Of a stretch of DNA of 64,000 bases, positions 55,362-64,000 are shown in pieces. The notes below the pieces were generated by a model. The model saw only the letters and a list, made by a program, of their open reading frames with translations, was not told where the DNA came from and did no database searches. Each line of letters begins with the position of its first letter. Position 1 is the first letter of the stretch. Position numbers and translations under genes: made by a program. The stretch comes from Kaistella montana (GTDB lineage Bacteria > Bacteroidota > Bacteroidia > Flavobacteriales > Weeksellaceae): the NCBI RefSeq assembly GCF_024436175.1, contig NZ_JANFQP010000002.1:1-64000 (forward strand), read 5' to 3'.

Positions 55362-58300
55362 ATGAACAAAAAACGACCTTTTTACAGGAGAACCACCCTG
55401 GCCCTTTTTATGCTCCTCTGCTCCTTTTGGGGGTGGGGACAAGTTCTTCTCACCGAAGATTTTAATTATACCTTCGGAAGTCCACTTACCTCAAACGGAT
55501 GGGCAGTTACTAGTAGTCTTGGTACAGCACCTATCGATGTTACCACCGGTTTAAGTTTTCCGGGATACGCCGGTTCAAATATTGGAGGAGCCGCTAATAT
55601 CGATAATAATGGAGAGGATGTCAACAAAACTTTTGCGCCTTCCGGCACAGGGGCATTGTACGTTTCTTTTATGTTGCAAACTTCATCTACCACAAGTGCA
55701 GGTGGTTATTTTTTAAATTTAGGTCCTAATCCTATTGGAAATACTTTTGTTGCAAGGTTATTTGTTAATGCAACCGGTACAGGAGTTGGAATTTCAGAAT
55801 CAGCTACCGCTCCTGCTACTTTTGTTAGCATTACTCCTGGCAATACCTATTTAGTTGTCCTTAAAAAAACGGCCTCACAAACAAGCCTTTATGTTTTCAA
55901 CAGTTTGCCATCTGCTGAACCTCTTACAGCGGATCAGTCTTATGATTCCAGCACCAGTTCTGTTACTGTAGACAAGGTGGGTTCTTTTGCTCTAAGGCAA
56001 TACAATACAACTCAAAGACAAATTGTAGATGGAATTAGAGTTGCTGGTAATTGGACTGATATTTTTCCGGCAACCCCCTCCTTCACTCTCACTTACACCG
56101 CCGGAGCGAATGGCACCATCGTTGGAACTTCACCGCAAACTGTTCAGCAAGGTTCGATCAGCACACCAATTACTGCGATACCCAATACCGGCTACCATTT
56201 TGTCAACTGGAGTGACGGGTCTATCACCAATCCAAGAATTGATGTAAATGTACAAGCCAACCTGAATGTAACGGCTAATTTTGCCATTAACCAATATACC
56301 GTAAGCTACAACGGCAACGGAGCTACAAGTGGTGCAGTGCCTGTTGATGCTGTTCCTCATCATTACGGAACTTCGGTAACCGTTCTCGGTGCCGGAGATT
56401 TAGCAAAAACAGGATTTTCTTTTAATGGTTGGAATACCTCCGCAAACGGATCGGGTATTTCCTATGCCGCAGGAGCAACGATCAATAGTATAGGAAGCAA
56501 CACAACACTTTATGCGCAATGGCTGGATTACTCCATGCAGCCTCAAACCATTTCCTTTGGGGCATTATCCAATCAAACCTATGGGAATGCCGGATTCAAC
56601 CTTAGCGCTACATCAAGTTCAGGACTCCCGATTTCTTATACCAGTTCTGATGAGAATGTTGCCTCTGTTTCCGGGAACACCTTAACCATTACCGGAGCCG
56701 GAAACACTACGATCACCGCAACACAAGCCGGAAACGAAAATTATCAAGCTGCTGAACCAGTAGCTCAGACTTTAACGATAGTTCCCAAAGCACTAAGCAT
56801 TACCGGATTGGCCGTTACCCCTAAACCCTATGATGGAACCACAACTGCTACCTATACCGGAGGTTCATTATCTGGAGTGGTAGCTAGTGATGACGTAAGT
56901 TTTACAGGAACCGTTGCTTTTAACGATGCCACGGCAGGAGAGAACAAAGCCATGACCTCCAATTTTACCCTAGCAGGTACAAAACAGACAAACTACACCC
57001 TGGATCAGCCGGTACTGACCGGAACGATAAACAAAGCAGATCAGAGCATTACCGATTTTGTTGATCTCATAAAAAACAACAATGACCTTCCCTTTACTTT
57101 ACCAGCTACTACCAACGCCGGCCAAACCGTAAACTACACCAGTTCTAACCAAAATGTAGCAACATTTAGCGGGAATACGGTAACCATCGTAGGGATCGGC
57201 ACTACCACCATTTCTGCAACAGCAGCTGGAAACGACAATTACAATGCATTTCCAGGAGATGTATTGCTAACAGTAAACTTCAATGCAACCGCTTCACCCA
57301 CCGCAATTGCAGCCACCCTTGTTTCCATGAATGGATTTACCGCCAACTGGAATGCCATGACCGGAGCTGAAACGTATGTTGTGGACGTAAGTGAATCTCA
57401 TCCTGTTGCCACAAATTTGAACGAAGGATTTGAATCCGGCTTGCCTACTAGTTACACCTCAGGAAATGTGACCTTAAATGGTAAGCAATGGAGCATTACT
57501 GATGTCATTAGAGGAACAGAAAGAAACAGCGGAAGTTATTCAGCGCAATTGAGATCTGCTACTGGCTCCAATATCATTTCTCCTGCCCTCAACAAAGTAA
57601 CTAAAATAGATTTTTATGTAAAATCAAGCACCTCAGGAGGATCAGTCCAAGTCAATATTTCCACCGATGGAGGAAGCACTTGGACGAAGGCACCAGGAAG
57701 TCCATTTACCGAATTAGCAACAACATGGACACCAATATCCATTACCCTACCCACCGCAACCACCGCCCCTACATTAATTCAATTTCGCAGAGCTGTAGGA
57801 ACAATATATATTGATGATGTAATAATTGACTATACCGATTCCCAGCTCACTCCTCATAGTGGCTCCCCTTATACCGTCACTGCACCAGCAACTTCTGTGG
57901 AGGTAACAGGCCTCAGCGCTGATACTCCTTATGTGTACACGGTAAAAGCGGTCAATGCATCAATCACTTCTGCAGCGAGCAATAGTGTAGAAGTTACAAC
58001 CTTAGCGGTTCCTACCTGGAACGGCACCGCATGGAACATCACTCCGGATGCAACTCAACCTGCGATCATCAACGGAGATTATTCCGGTCCTGCCTTCGAA
58101 TCACAATCTTTAACCGTGAATGAAGAAAAAAACCTTACCGTAAACACTTATGTGAAAACCGGCAATGTGACCAACAACGGAAACATCATCGTGGCCAATA
58201 ACGCCAACTTTGTACAAACCGGAACATTCACAGCCGGCAATGATTCTTCTTTTAAAGTAAGAAGGGATTCTAAAGAAGTCATCCGACAAGCCTACATCAA

Positions 58301-59570
58301 CTGGAGCAGTCCGATGAAGGAATCCACTCAGACCCTCAAAGCATTCTCTTATGGAAAACTTGCTGATGGAGTAACCAATCAATCCACCACAGGAACGGTA
58401 GATAACCGTTTTTATACTTACAACAATGGAGGGTATGTCCAAGTTGCTGATCCCTACACCGCTACCTTCAACCTCCCGGGGAATGGCTACCTCATCCGTA
58501 CCCCAAATGATTTTACGACTACTCCTCAAGTATTCCAAGCTCAGTTTGAAGGAAAAGTGCCCAACTCCGGAGACATCAACTTCGATCACTTTGCTCTTGG
58601 AGGCAGCTTCATTTTATTAGGAAACCCTTACCCAAGTGCCATTTCAATAAATGACTTTTGGACAAGAAATCCAGACACTACCGGCACTGTCTATATTTGG
58701 AATAGCAGCGCAACCATGGATGGTAATGGAAATTATTTGGGAACCAATTATAACACCTACTCCTCAGCAGGATCTGTTCCTACAGGTGCTATCAACGGTT
58801 ATATTCCAGTTGGGCAAGCTTTCTTCGTAGACCGTACCTACATCGATCCTTTTGTTTTCACCAACAGTATGAGAAGAACCGCAGAAACAGGCACTTATAG
58901 CAAAGGAACAACCAACGATCGTTTCTGGTTGGAAATGAAGACTCCATCGGGGGCTAAACCGCAGTTATTACTGGCTTTCAATACCGCAGCGAGTACAGGA
59001 TATGATCAAGGATATGATGCCAAAATGATCGACAACAACGCAGATGTGCTCTACACCACCGTCGATGATAAAAAACTCGTCATCGATGCCCACGGAGCGT
59101 TTAACGAGACCGATTCCTTTAGCCTCGATGCCAATTTCGCACAAGCAGGAACCTACACCATTAACATCCTTCAAAAAGAAGGAATATTCAGCGACTCCCA
59201 GAAAATATTCCTGAAAGACAACGTGACCGGAACCCTCACCGATCTCTCCGCCGGAGCTTATTCTTTTAACGCTGATGCCGGGGTACAATCCAAACGTTTC
59301 ACGCTTGGGTTCAACACCGATAGAACGTTAGGTACTGATATCACAACCAAAAGTGAAGTGACCATTTTCAGTGCCAGCAAGGATGTACATGTGAAAGCGG
59401 ACGAAAAAATCACAGCTGTAGAAATCTACAACATGAGTGGTCAACTGATTGCCTCTGATAAATCCCAGGCAAAAGAAAAAATAATCGCAGTTCCATACAC
59501 CGGAGTCGTACTTGTGAAAGTAAAACTGGAAAACGGAAGAACACCAATGAAAAAACTAATCCTTCAATAA
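55362..59570 (+). CDS. Large T9SS-exported multidomain surface protein
   Basis: This protein has about 1402 residues from the ATG of MNKKRPFYRRTTLALFML, a signal peptide; frames to 55275 are leader. An N-terminal lectin-like beta domain (LLTEDFNYTFGSPLTSNGW) is followed by InlB B-repeat-like units (YTAGANGTIVGTSPQTVQQG; GFSFNGWNTSANGSG), MBG/YDG-type repeats (FGALSNQTYGNAGFNLSATS; PYDGTTTATYTGGSLSG), a fibronectin III unit interrupted by a jelly-roll-like insert (NLNEGFESGLPTSYTSGNVT), and a C-terminal beta domain. The tail (VEIYNMSGQLIASDK, then VKVKLENGRTPMKKLILQ) is a type A sorting domain for the type IX secretion system. It is probably an adhesin or matrix protein. Confidence 0.9.
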   Translation: MNKKRPFYRRTTLALFMLLCSFWGWGQVLLTEDFNYTFGSPLTSNGWAVTSSLGTAPIDVTTGLSFPGYAGSNIGGAANIDNNGEDVNKTFAPSGTGALYVSFMLQTSSTTSAGGYFLNLGPNPIGNTFVARLFVNATGTGVGISESATAPATFVSITPGNTYLVVLKKTASQTSLYVFNSLPSAEPLTADQSYDSSTSSVTVDKVGSFALRQYNTTQRQIVDGIRVAGNWTDIFPATPSFTLTYTAGANGTIVGTSPQTVQQGSISTPITAIPNTGYHFVNWSDGSITNPRIDVNVQANLNVTANFAINQYTVSYNGNGATSGAVPVDAVPHHYGTSVTVLGAGDLAKTGFSFNGWNTSANGSGISYAAGATINSIGSNTTLYAQWLDYSMQPQTISFGALSNQTYGNAGFNLSATSSSGLPISYTSSDENVASVSGNTLTITGAGNTTITATQAGNENYQAAEPVAQTLTIVPKALSITGLAVTPKPYDGTTTATYTGGSLSGVVASDDVSFTGTVAFNDATAGENKAMTSNFTLAGTKQTNYTLDQPVLTGTINKADQSITDFVDLIKNNNDLPFTLPATTNAGQTVNYTSSNQNVATFSGNTVTIVGIGTTTISATAAGNDNYNAFPGDVLLTVNFNATASPTAIAATLVSMNGFTANWNAMTGAETYVVDVSESHPVATNLNEGFESGLPTSYTSGNVTLNGKQWSITDVIRGTERNSGSYSAQLRSATGSNIISPALNKVTKIDFYVKSSTSGGSVQVNISTDGGSTWTKAPGSPFTELATTWTPISITLPTATTAPTLIQFRRAVGTIYIDDVIIDYTDSQLTPHSGSPYTVTAPATSVEVTGLSADTPYVYTVKAVNASITSAASNSVEVTTLAVPTWNGTAWNITPDATQPAIINGDYSGPAFESQSLTVNEEKNLTVNTYVKTGNVTNNGNIIVANNANFVQTGTFTAGNDSSFKVRRDSKEVIRQAYINWSSPMKESTQTLKAFSYGKLADGVTNQSTTGTVDNRFYTYNNGGYVQVADPYTATFNLPGNGYLIRTPNDFTTTPQVFQAQFEGKVPNSGDINFDHFALGGSFILLGNPYPSAISINDFWTRNPDTTGTVYIWNSSATMDGNGNYLGTNYNTYSSAGSVPTGAINGYIPVGQAFFVDRTYIDPFVFTNSMRRTAETGTYSKGTTNDRFWLEMKTPSGAKPQLLLAFNTAASTGYDQGYDAKMIDNNADVLYTTVDDKKLVIDAHGAFNETDSFSLDANFAQAGTYTINILQKEGIFSDSQKIFLKDNVTGTLTDLSAGAYSFNADAGVQSKRFTLGFNTDRTLGTDITTKSEVTIFSASKDVHVKADEKITAVEIYNMSGQLIASDKSQAKEKIIAVPYTGVVLVKVKLENGRTPMKKLILQ

Positions 59571-59577
59571 TCTTATT

Positions 59578-59838
59578 ATGAAAAAATACATCACCCTCAC
59601 AGCGCTGTTGTTATTGACCGGGTTCAGTTCCGCACAATCGAGTGAGCGCTTTTATGACACCGAAAGCACCTATAAAACCACTGCTGCAGCTGCAGATCCC
59701 GGAACAGGGGGAGGCATTGGCGGAGAAGATCCTGTACCTGCCCCAATAGATGATTACCTTCCTGCACTGCTCATCGTTGCCTTGGCAATGACAGCCTACT
59801 ACGCTAGGAAGTTAGGGGTTAAAAGGTTAAGAGGTTAG
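59578..59838 (+). CDS. Small PID-CTERM-like exported protein
   Basis: This 86-residue protein starts with a signal peptide (MKKYITLTALLLLTGFSSAQ), has a Gly-rich linker (GTGGGIGGED) and then PIDDYLPALLIVALAMTAYY, a Pro-Ile-Asp motif before a hydrophobic segment and basic end, like the PID-CTERM sorting tail of Flavobacteriia. It lies 7 bases after the large T9SS gene, so the two are probably cotranscribed. The last residues (KLGVKRLRG) are coded by DNA of the GTTAAAAGGTTAAGAGG repeat type, so the repeat has extended into the gene. Confidence 0.8.
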   Translation: MKKYITLTALLLLTGFSSAQSSERFYDTESTYKTTAAAADPGTGGGIGGEDPVPAPIDDYLPALLIVALAMTAYYARKLGVKRLRG

Positions 59839-60093
59839 AGAAAGTTAGAGGCTTCCAGAAATGGGGGTCTCTTTTGGTTTATTAGAGGCAAGAGCCAAGA
59901 GTCAAGAATCAAGACAATAGATAATAGATAATAGACGAGGTTAGATTTAAGCGGTAAGCTTTCGCAGATTTTAATTTCTAATCCCAATAGGCGTAATACG
60001 CACTCCTTAAAGCTTACTCCTGATCGCTGATCGCTAGTCTTTTCTCTTTCCTCTTTCTTCTTTCTTCATACCTCATACTTATTACATCACCCC
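59839..60093. repeat. Repeat mosaic between PID-CTERM gene and recX
   Basis: AGAGTCAAGAATCAAGAC, ATAGATAATAGATAATAG, AATAGGCGTAATACGC, TGATCGCTGATCGCT, then CTTTCCTCTTTCTTC and CACTCCTCCTCC up to the recX stop codon. No terminator hairpin or gene was seen, although this is a convergent gene end. Confidence 0.6.
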
Positions 60094-60561
60094 TCACTCC
60101 TCCTCCGCTACCCTCAAAATCTCCTCATACTCAAACCCTCTTCCCATCAGGTATTTGATGGTTTTGGATTTCTTTTGGTAGGCTTTTCCGGATTGGCGGG
60201 AAATATAGGATTCATAGAGTTTCTTTAAGGTTTTTTCGTAATCGGCATCATCGATTTCATCGAAACAATTATTGATGAGCTTTTCGGGCACACCTTTGAA
60301 CTTCAAGTGGTTTCGGATTTTGTTACGTCCCCAGGATTTGATGTTGAACTTTCCGCGGATGTAGCTTCGGGTAAAACGTTCTTCGTTCAGGTAATTTTCC
60401 TGCATTAAGTAGAGCAGAATTTCGTCTTTCGCTTCGGGGATGAGGAGAAAATCATGCATTTTCTGCGCAACTTCCTGATGACAACGATCCTGGTAAACAC
60501 AATAGTTGACCATTTTCTGTTTGATTTCGAGGAAAGTATAGGATTTTTTCTGTTCCATCAT
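60094..60561 (-). CDS. recX: Regulatory protein RecX
   Basis: This protein of about 155 residues is built of three-helix repeats. MVNYCVYQDRCHQEVAQKMH, LMQENYLNEERFTRSYIRGK (a RecX hallmark, with FNIKSWGRNKIRNHLKFKGV following) and a third repeat at the C-terminus (GRGFEYEEILRVAEEE) identify it. RecX binds RecA filaments and limits their extension. ATGs at 60561 and 60558 are both possible. A TAAATTTG box lies 50 bases upstream, overlapping the end of hemW. Confidence 0.92.
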   Translation of the reverse strand: MMEQKKSYTFLEIKQKMVNYCVYQDRCHQEVAQKMHDFLLIPEAKDEILLYLMQENYLNEERFTRSYIRGKFNIKSWGRNKIRNHLKFKGVPEKLINNCFDEIDDADYEKTLKKLYESYISRQSGKAYQKKSKTIKYLMGRGFEYEEILRVAEEE

Positions 60562-60610
60562 CACGACACAGGAGTTAGACGAATGCTCAACGTTCCATTC
60601 AATTGAGAGA

Positions 60611-60618
60611 CAAATTTA
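60611..60618 (-). promoter_or_regulatory. Possible -7 box of recX
   Basis: The minus strand reads TAAATTTG, matching TAnnTTTG, at the end of hemW. No clear -33 box was identified, so recX could instead be read through from hemW. Confidence 0.3.
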
Positions 60619-61740
60619 AAGAATAAAAAGATCAGAAGCGATGCCATCTGCCAAAAACCAATGCTTTTCGGGTATTCTCAGGTGTCCATTTTCTATGATG
60701 AGGATTCCGCTATCGAGTTTCGGAGCGGTATTCTTTTGAAATTCTTCTTGGATGTAATCATTGAACTTGCCTTCCATTTGTTGCAAATCAACGCCCCACA
60801 TCGTTCTCAGACCAATCATCATCATTTCATTGAACTGCTCTTTTTCAGTGAGAATTTCACTTTCCTTGGCTAAAGTATTCTGATTCAATGCATCAATATA
60901 GCGACGGTTATTGGCGATATTCCAGCTTCTTTCATTGCTGCCGTTGTAGGAATGGGCAGACGGACCGATACCTAGGTATTCATGCGATTTCCAGTAGGCG
61001 GAATTGTGCCGGGAATGAAAACCGGGTTTCCCGAAATTCGAGATTTCGTAATGATCGAAGCCATGGTCTTTGAGAAAATCCACCATATAGGAAAACTCCT
61101 CATGTTGCTCCGACTCTTTCGGTGCCGCAACTTTTCTTTGTTGAATCCATTGGTTCAAAGCGGTTTTGGGTTCCACCGTAAGGGCATACGAAGAAATATG
61201 AGGCACAGAAAGCGCAATCACTTTCCGAAGATTCTCTTTCCAAATATCAAAATTGGAACTTGGGGAACCGTAAATCAAATCGATGCTGATATTTTCAAAC
61301 CCAAAATCCTGTGCTCTTTTAATAGAATCTTCCGCTTCACCGGCATTATGAGCTCGATTCATGAGTTTTAAATCTTCATCAAAAAAACTTTGAGTCCCTA
61401 TCGAAAGACGGTTCACTGGGGAATTGGCCAAAACTTTAAGAAACTGCGCATCCAAATCATCAGGATTGGCTTCGAGCGTGATTTCAATATCTGGGTCAAA
61501 TACGAAATACTTCAACACCTCATCCATCAAAGAATTCAGCTCATCCACTTTCAATAAAGATGGCGTTCCACCACCGAAATAAAGAGATTTTATGGTCTTA
61601 TTTTGGAGTTCATCTTTACGAAGAAAAATCTCCTTTTTCATCGCAGACAACATTTCATCTTTAAAAGTCAATGAAGTAGAAAAATGAAAATTACAATAAC
61701 TACATTTCTGTTTGCAAAAAGGAATATGAAGATAGAGCAC
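60616..61740 (-). CDS. hemW: Radical SAM heme chaperone HemW
   Basis: This 374-residue radical SAM protein begins MLYLHIPFCKQKCSYCNFHF, the CxxxCxxC cluster motif with the extra features of HemW. It contains SLYFGGGTPSLLKVDEL and a C-terminal HemW_C domain (LGIGPSAHSYNGSNERSWNI). It binds heme and delivers it to target proteins; such proteins were formerly called HemN-like coproporphyrinogen oxidases. The sequence appears complete. Confidence 0.95.
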   Translation of the reverse strand: MLYLHIPFCKQKCSYCNFHFSTSLTFKDEMLSAMKKEIFLRKDELQNKTIKSLYFGGGTPSLLKVDELNSLMDEVLKYFVFDPDIEITLEANPDDLDAQFLKVLANSPVNRLSIGTQSFFDEDLKLMNRAHNAGEAEDSIKRAQDFGFENISIDLIYGSPSSNFDIWKENLRKVIALSVPHISSYALTVEPKTALNQWIQQRKVAAPKESEQHEEFSYMVDFLKDHGFDHYEISNFGKPGFHSRHNSAYWKSHEYLGIGPSAHSYNGSNERSWNIANNRRYIDALNQNTLAKESEILTEKEQFNEMMMIGLRTMWGVDLQQMEGKFNDYIQEEFQKNTAPKLDSGILIIENGHLRIPEKHWFLADGIASDLFIL

Positions 61741-62271
61741 TTTGGTTGATTTTTAGCTTTAAGCAGTACACAATAGGCTTTATGCTATCGGGTCGTCAAA
61801 GGTAGAAAATTATTTTAAGAGAGAAGACGCGAGATTCAAGATTCAAGATTCAAGACACTAGATGATAGATAATAGATGATAGACAATAGAATGTACAATG
61901 TATGAAGTATGGAATGTGAATTAGAGATTATAAATTTTAGATGAAAAATCCAATAAACCCAAAAATACTATTATCTATCAAAATTCATAAACCCTTTGCT
62001 AAGCGAAGCGCCTTTGCACTACTAAGAAAAGAGCCAAGATGTAAGAACCGAGATTCTAGATTTTAGATTTTAGATTTTAAATGGATGATGGATGAGTATG
62101 GTGGATGGTATCCGTCCCTGAATCTGCTGAATTCGAAAAATCAGCGAGAACCATTATAATTGACTATTGCATAAAGCGTACTGCATATTTCTTAAAGCTT
62201 ATTGCGTCCTCCCCATTTTCAAATTCCCAAATTGCCTTCATCCTTCATACTTCATCCTTCATCCTTCATAC
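61741..62271. repeat. Gap between hemW and the PorP/SprF gene: promoter box and repeat mosaic
   Basis: Near hemW is a minus-strand TACCTTTG (61804-61797), matching TAnnTTTG. Repeats follow: (GATTCAA)n at 61832-61853, GATAGATAATAGATGATAG, CTAGATTTTAGATTTTAGATT, ATAAAGCGTACTGCATATT, CATTTTCAAATTCCCAAATTG at 62213-62233, and CATCCTTCATAC units abutting the PorP/SprF stop codon. No gene is visible. Confidence 0.65.
61797..61804 (-). promoter_or_regulatory. Possible -7 box of hemW
   Basis: The minus strand reads TACCTTTG, 57 bases before the hemW start, matching TAnnTTTG. The leader includes a GCxxTAAGC-type repeat unit. No -33 box was identified. Confidence 0.35.
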
Positions 62272-63225
62272 TCAATACCTATACCCCCTCGTATTGATAA
62301 AATTCTCCAGATTATAACCCACAGTTAACATAAAACTGTTTCCTGCATATTGTTGGATATCTGAAAGACCGAAGTTATACGTTGCGCCAAAGGTAAAACG
62401 GTTGAGTTTTGCTTTTACAATGGGAGAAATACCGATATTCTGGTTGCCATATTGGCTTTTTGCGGTTCGGAAACTAGCTCCTGCGGAAAAGGAATTGTCA
62501 TAACCCAAAACCGTCGCCATCAAGTTAAAATCAGCCATTCGGGAAGAATTGGTACTGAAATTCATCAACACCGATGGAGAAACATAAAATTGCTCATTCA
62601 GATAAAAATCATATCCCGCATTGAAATTAAATTTGGTCGGTTCAGGTTCTATACCATTAACGATAGGAATATCGTTGGTGAGGGCGATATCGTTCACGGA
62701 AACACCTCCGAATAAATTACGGTAAGTTACCGCCATTCCCAAATTGGCATAAACGAGGAAAAGATTATTGGGGTCTGAACCCAAAGTTGGATCACCCGGA
62801 TCTTGTGGATTAAGTTTCGCCAAATCGATGTGCATATTGTAGAAATTCACACTCGTACCGAAAGAAAATTGGCTTATGCGTTCGCCATCGTCATCAATTG
62901 GGATAAAATAGGAAGCTCCGGCACCAATTCCATTCGAGGAAATCGCACCATTTTGGTCTCTGAAAAAAGTAAGTCCTGCACCTACTCGGTCAAAAATATT
63001 GGCATGCAACCCAATCGATTGTACATTAGGCGACTCATCGAAATTGGAAAACTGTTTTTGATAGTTCAAATTCAGCACCACATCATCGGTCTTTCCGTAA
63101 TGTGCTGGGTTGAAAAGAAAATCGCCATCGAGCAGGTACTGTTGATACAAAGGGAGCGTTTCCTGAGCTTTATAAAAAACAAAGGAAAGAAAAATGAAAA
63201 ATGCAGTTCCTATTTTTCTCATCAT
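62272..63225 (-). CDS. PorP/SprF family outer-membrane protein (T9SS-associated)
   Basis: This protein of about 317 residues starts MMRKIGTAFFIFLSFVFYKA with a signal peptide; a longer frame to 63291 is less likely because the promoter-like TATATTTG box (63251-63244) lies within it. LPLYQQYLLDGDFLFNPAHY is the conserved PorP/SprF start, followed by a 14-stranded beta-barrel pattern of alternating residues ending in VGYNLENFINTRGYRY. Members are linked to T9SS and gliding or to surface attachment of type B-sorted proteins. It may serve this genome's T9SS, but the partner protein is not beside it. Confidence 0.9.
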   Translation of the reverse strand: MMRKIGTAFFIFLSFVFYKAQETLPLYQQYLLDGDFLFNPAHYGKTDDVVLNLNYQKQFSNFDESPNVQSIGLHANIFDRVGAGLTFFRDQNGAISSNGIGAGASYFIPIDDDGERISQFSFGTSVNFYNMHIDLAKLNPQDPGDPTLGSDPNNLFLVYANLGMAVTYRNLFGGVSVNDIALTNDIPIVNGIEPEPTKFNFNAGYDFYLNEQFYVSPSVLMNFSTNSSRMADFNLMATVLGYDNSFSAGASFRTAKSQYGNQNIGISPIVKAKLNRFTFGATYNFGLSDIQQYAGNSFMLTVGYNLENFINTRGYRY

Positions 63226-63243
63226 GAGGGACTTGAATATTGA

Positions 63244-63251
63244 CAAATATA
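63244..63251 (-). promoter_or_regulatory. -7 box of the PorP/SprF gene
   Basis: The minus strand reads TATATTTG, an exact TAnnTTTG match, 19 bases before the ATG at 63225. A TTTG at 63279-63276 is 24 bases away, slightly longer than usual. This supports the shorter start. Confidence 0.45.
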
Positions 63252-63266
63252 ACAAACTTTTGATAC

Positions 63267-64000
63267 TTACTGTTCCAAATAACGTCTCCACTTTGCGATG
63301 GCCTCTTCCATATCGGCGGGCATCGGACTCTCGAAGTACATTTCCTGTTTGGTGGTCGGGTGAATGAATCCGAGGGTATGCGCGTGCAAAGCGTGTCTCG
63401 GCAACACTTCGAAGACATTTTTTACAAATTGTTTGTATTTCGGAAGGTTCACTCCTTTTAAAATCTGATGTCCTTCATAGCGTTCATCATTAAATAAAGT
63501 ATGTCCGATATGCTTGAAATGCGCGCGAATCTGGTGGGTGCGTCCGGTCTCGAGTTTGCATTCCACCCAAGTCATGTATTTAAACCTTTCGAGGACTTTA
63601 TAATGCGTCACCGCATGTTTCCCAAAGCTTCCGTCTTCGAAAACTGCCATCTGCATTCTATTTTTCAAGTGTCTTCCGATATGTCCGGTGATGGTTCCTT
63701 GATCTTCAGTTAAATTTCCCCAAACGAAAGCCCAATACAATCTTTTGGTGCTTCTTTCGAAGAATTGTTTAGCAAGGAAACTCAGCGCATATTCATTTTT
63801 AGCAACCACAAGCAATCCGGAAGTATCTTTATCGATTCGGTGCACCAATCCTACCCGATCAAGGTCAGATTTTAATCCATTTTCCTCAAAATGAAAAGCC
63901 AACGCATTCACCAAAGTGCTGTGATAATTTCCATGTCCGGGGTGAACCACCATTCCTGCAGCTTTATCGACCACCACCAAATCATCATCTTCATAGACGA
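63267..64000 (-). CDS. RluA-family pseudouridine synthase, N-terminus beyond window
   Basis: At least 244 residues are visible; the frame continues past the right edge (VYEDDDLVVVDKAAGMVVHP at the visible start). GLVHRIDKDTSGLLVVAKN holds the catalytic Asp of the RluA/RluD family and MTWVECKLETGRTHQIRAH is the second signature. It isomerises specific uridines in 23S rRNA (or tRNA). The order RluA-like then PorP/SprF then hemW is on one strand. The missing part would hold an S4 domain if it is RluD. Confidence 0.93.
   Translation of the reverse strand, partial: VYEDDDLVVVDKAAGMVVHPGHGNYHSTLVNALAFHFEENGLKSDLDRVGLVHRIDKDTSGLLVVAKNEYALSFLAKQFFERSTKRLYWAFVWGNLTEDQGTITGHIGRHLKNRMQMAVFEDGSFGKHAVTHYKVLERFKYMTWVECKLETGRTHQIRAHFKHIGHTLFNDERYEGHQILKGVNLPKYKQFVKNVFEVLPRHALHAHTLGFIHPTTKQEMYFESPMPADMEEAIAKWRRYLEQ

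Overview
The window looks like chromosomal DNA of a low-GC Bacteroidetes of the class Flavobacteriia, most likely a Weeksellaceae member (Chryseobacterium-like). The signs are a surface protein with a type IX secretion (T9SS) sorting tail, a PorP/SprF protein, promoters of the Bacteroidetes TAnnTTTG type, and FdtA/QdtA cupin cassettes. I see no rRNA, tRNA, CRISPR array or prophage.

Most of the window is two surface-polysaccharide loci, both on the minus strand. Locus A (19091 down to 606) holds a bacillosamine-type dehydratase and aminotransferase, a Wza/Wzc export pair, a dTDP-3-acetamido-sugar cassette, a Wzx flippase, an EpsG-like polymerase, glycosyltransferases, a secreted beta-helix protein, a 4-ketoreductase and a WecA-like initiating transferase. 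Locus B (53376 down to 26736) holds a second Wza/Wzc pair, WecB/WecC (UDP-ManNAcA), a second copy of the dTDP-3-acetamido-sugar cassette, an acetyltransferase, Wzx, Wzy, glycosyltransferases, a pyruvyltransferase, an asparagine-synthase-like amidotransferase, the fnlA/fnlB/fnlC set (UDP-L-FucNAc), a WbuB-like transferase and a second ketoreductase. Two nucleotide-sugar dehydrogenases (tviB-like and ugd, 23.6-26.1 kb) lie between the loci. The two cassettes (9989-12434 and 45373-47813) are about 96% identical in three of four proteins, which points to recent duplication or gene conversion.

Between the loci are a small conserved gene, a plus-strand XRE/AbiEii toxin-antitoxin pair and lplA. To the right of locus B comes a 2 kb gene-free repeat zone, then a large T9SS-targeted protein with a small PID-CTERM-like partner, then recX, hemW, a PorP/SprF gene and the 3' part of a RluA-family pseudouridine synthase gene. 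The left edge cuts through the start of an IS3-type transposase gene.

The most unusual feature is the intergenic DNA. Nearly every gap is a mosaic of degenerate 7-9 bp tandem repeats of several distinct types. They occur in a recurring order and orientation relative to the stop codons of neighbouring genes, some blocks of 70-220 bp are duplicated between distant gaps, and in places the repeats run into coding sequence. A 151 bp fold-back element with perfect 18 bp terminal inverted repeats (54257-54407) sits in the largest gap.
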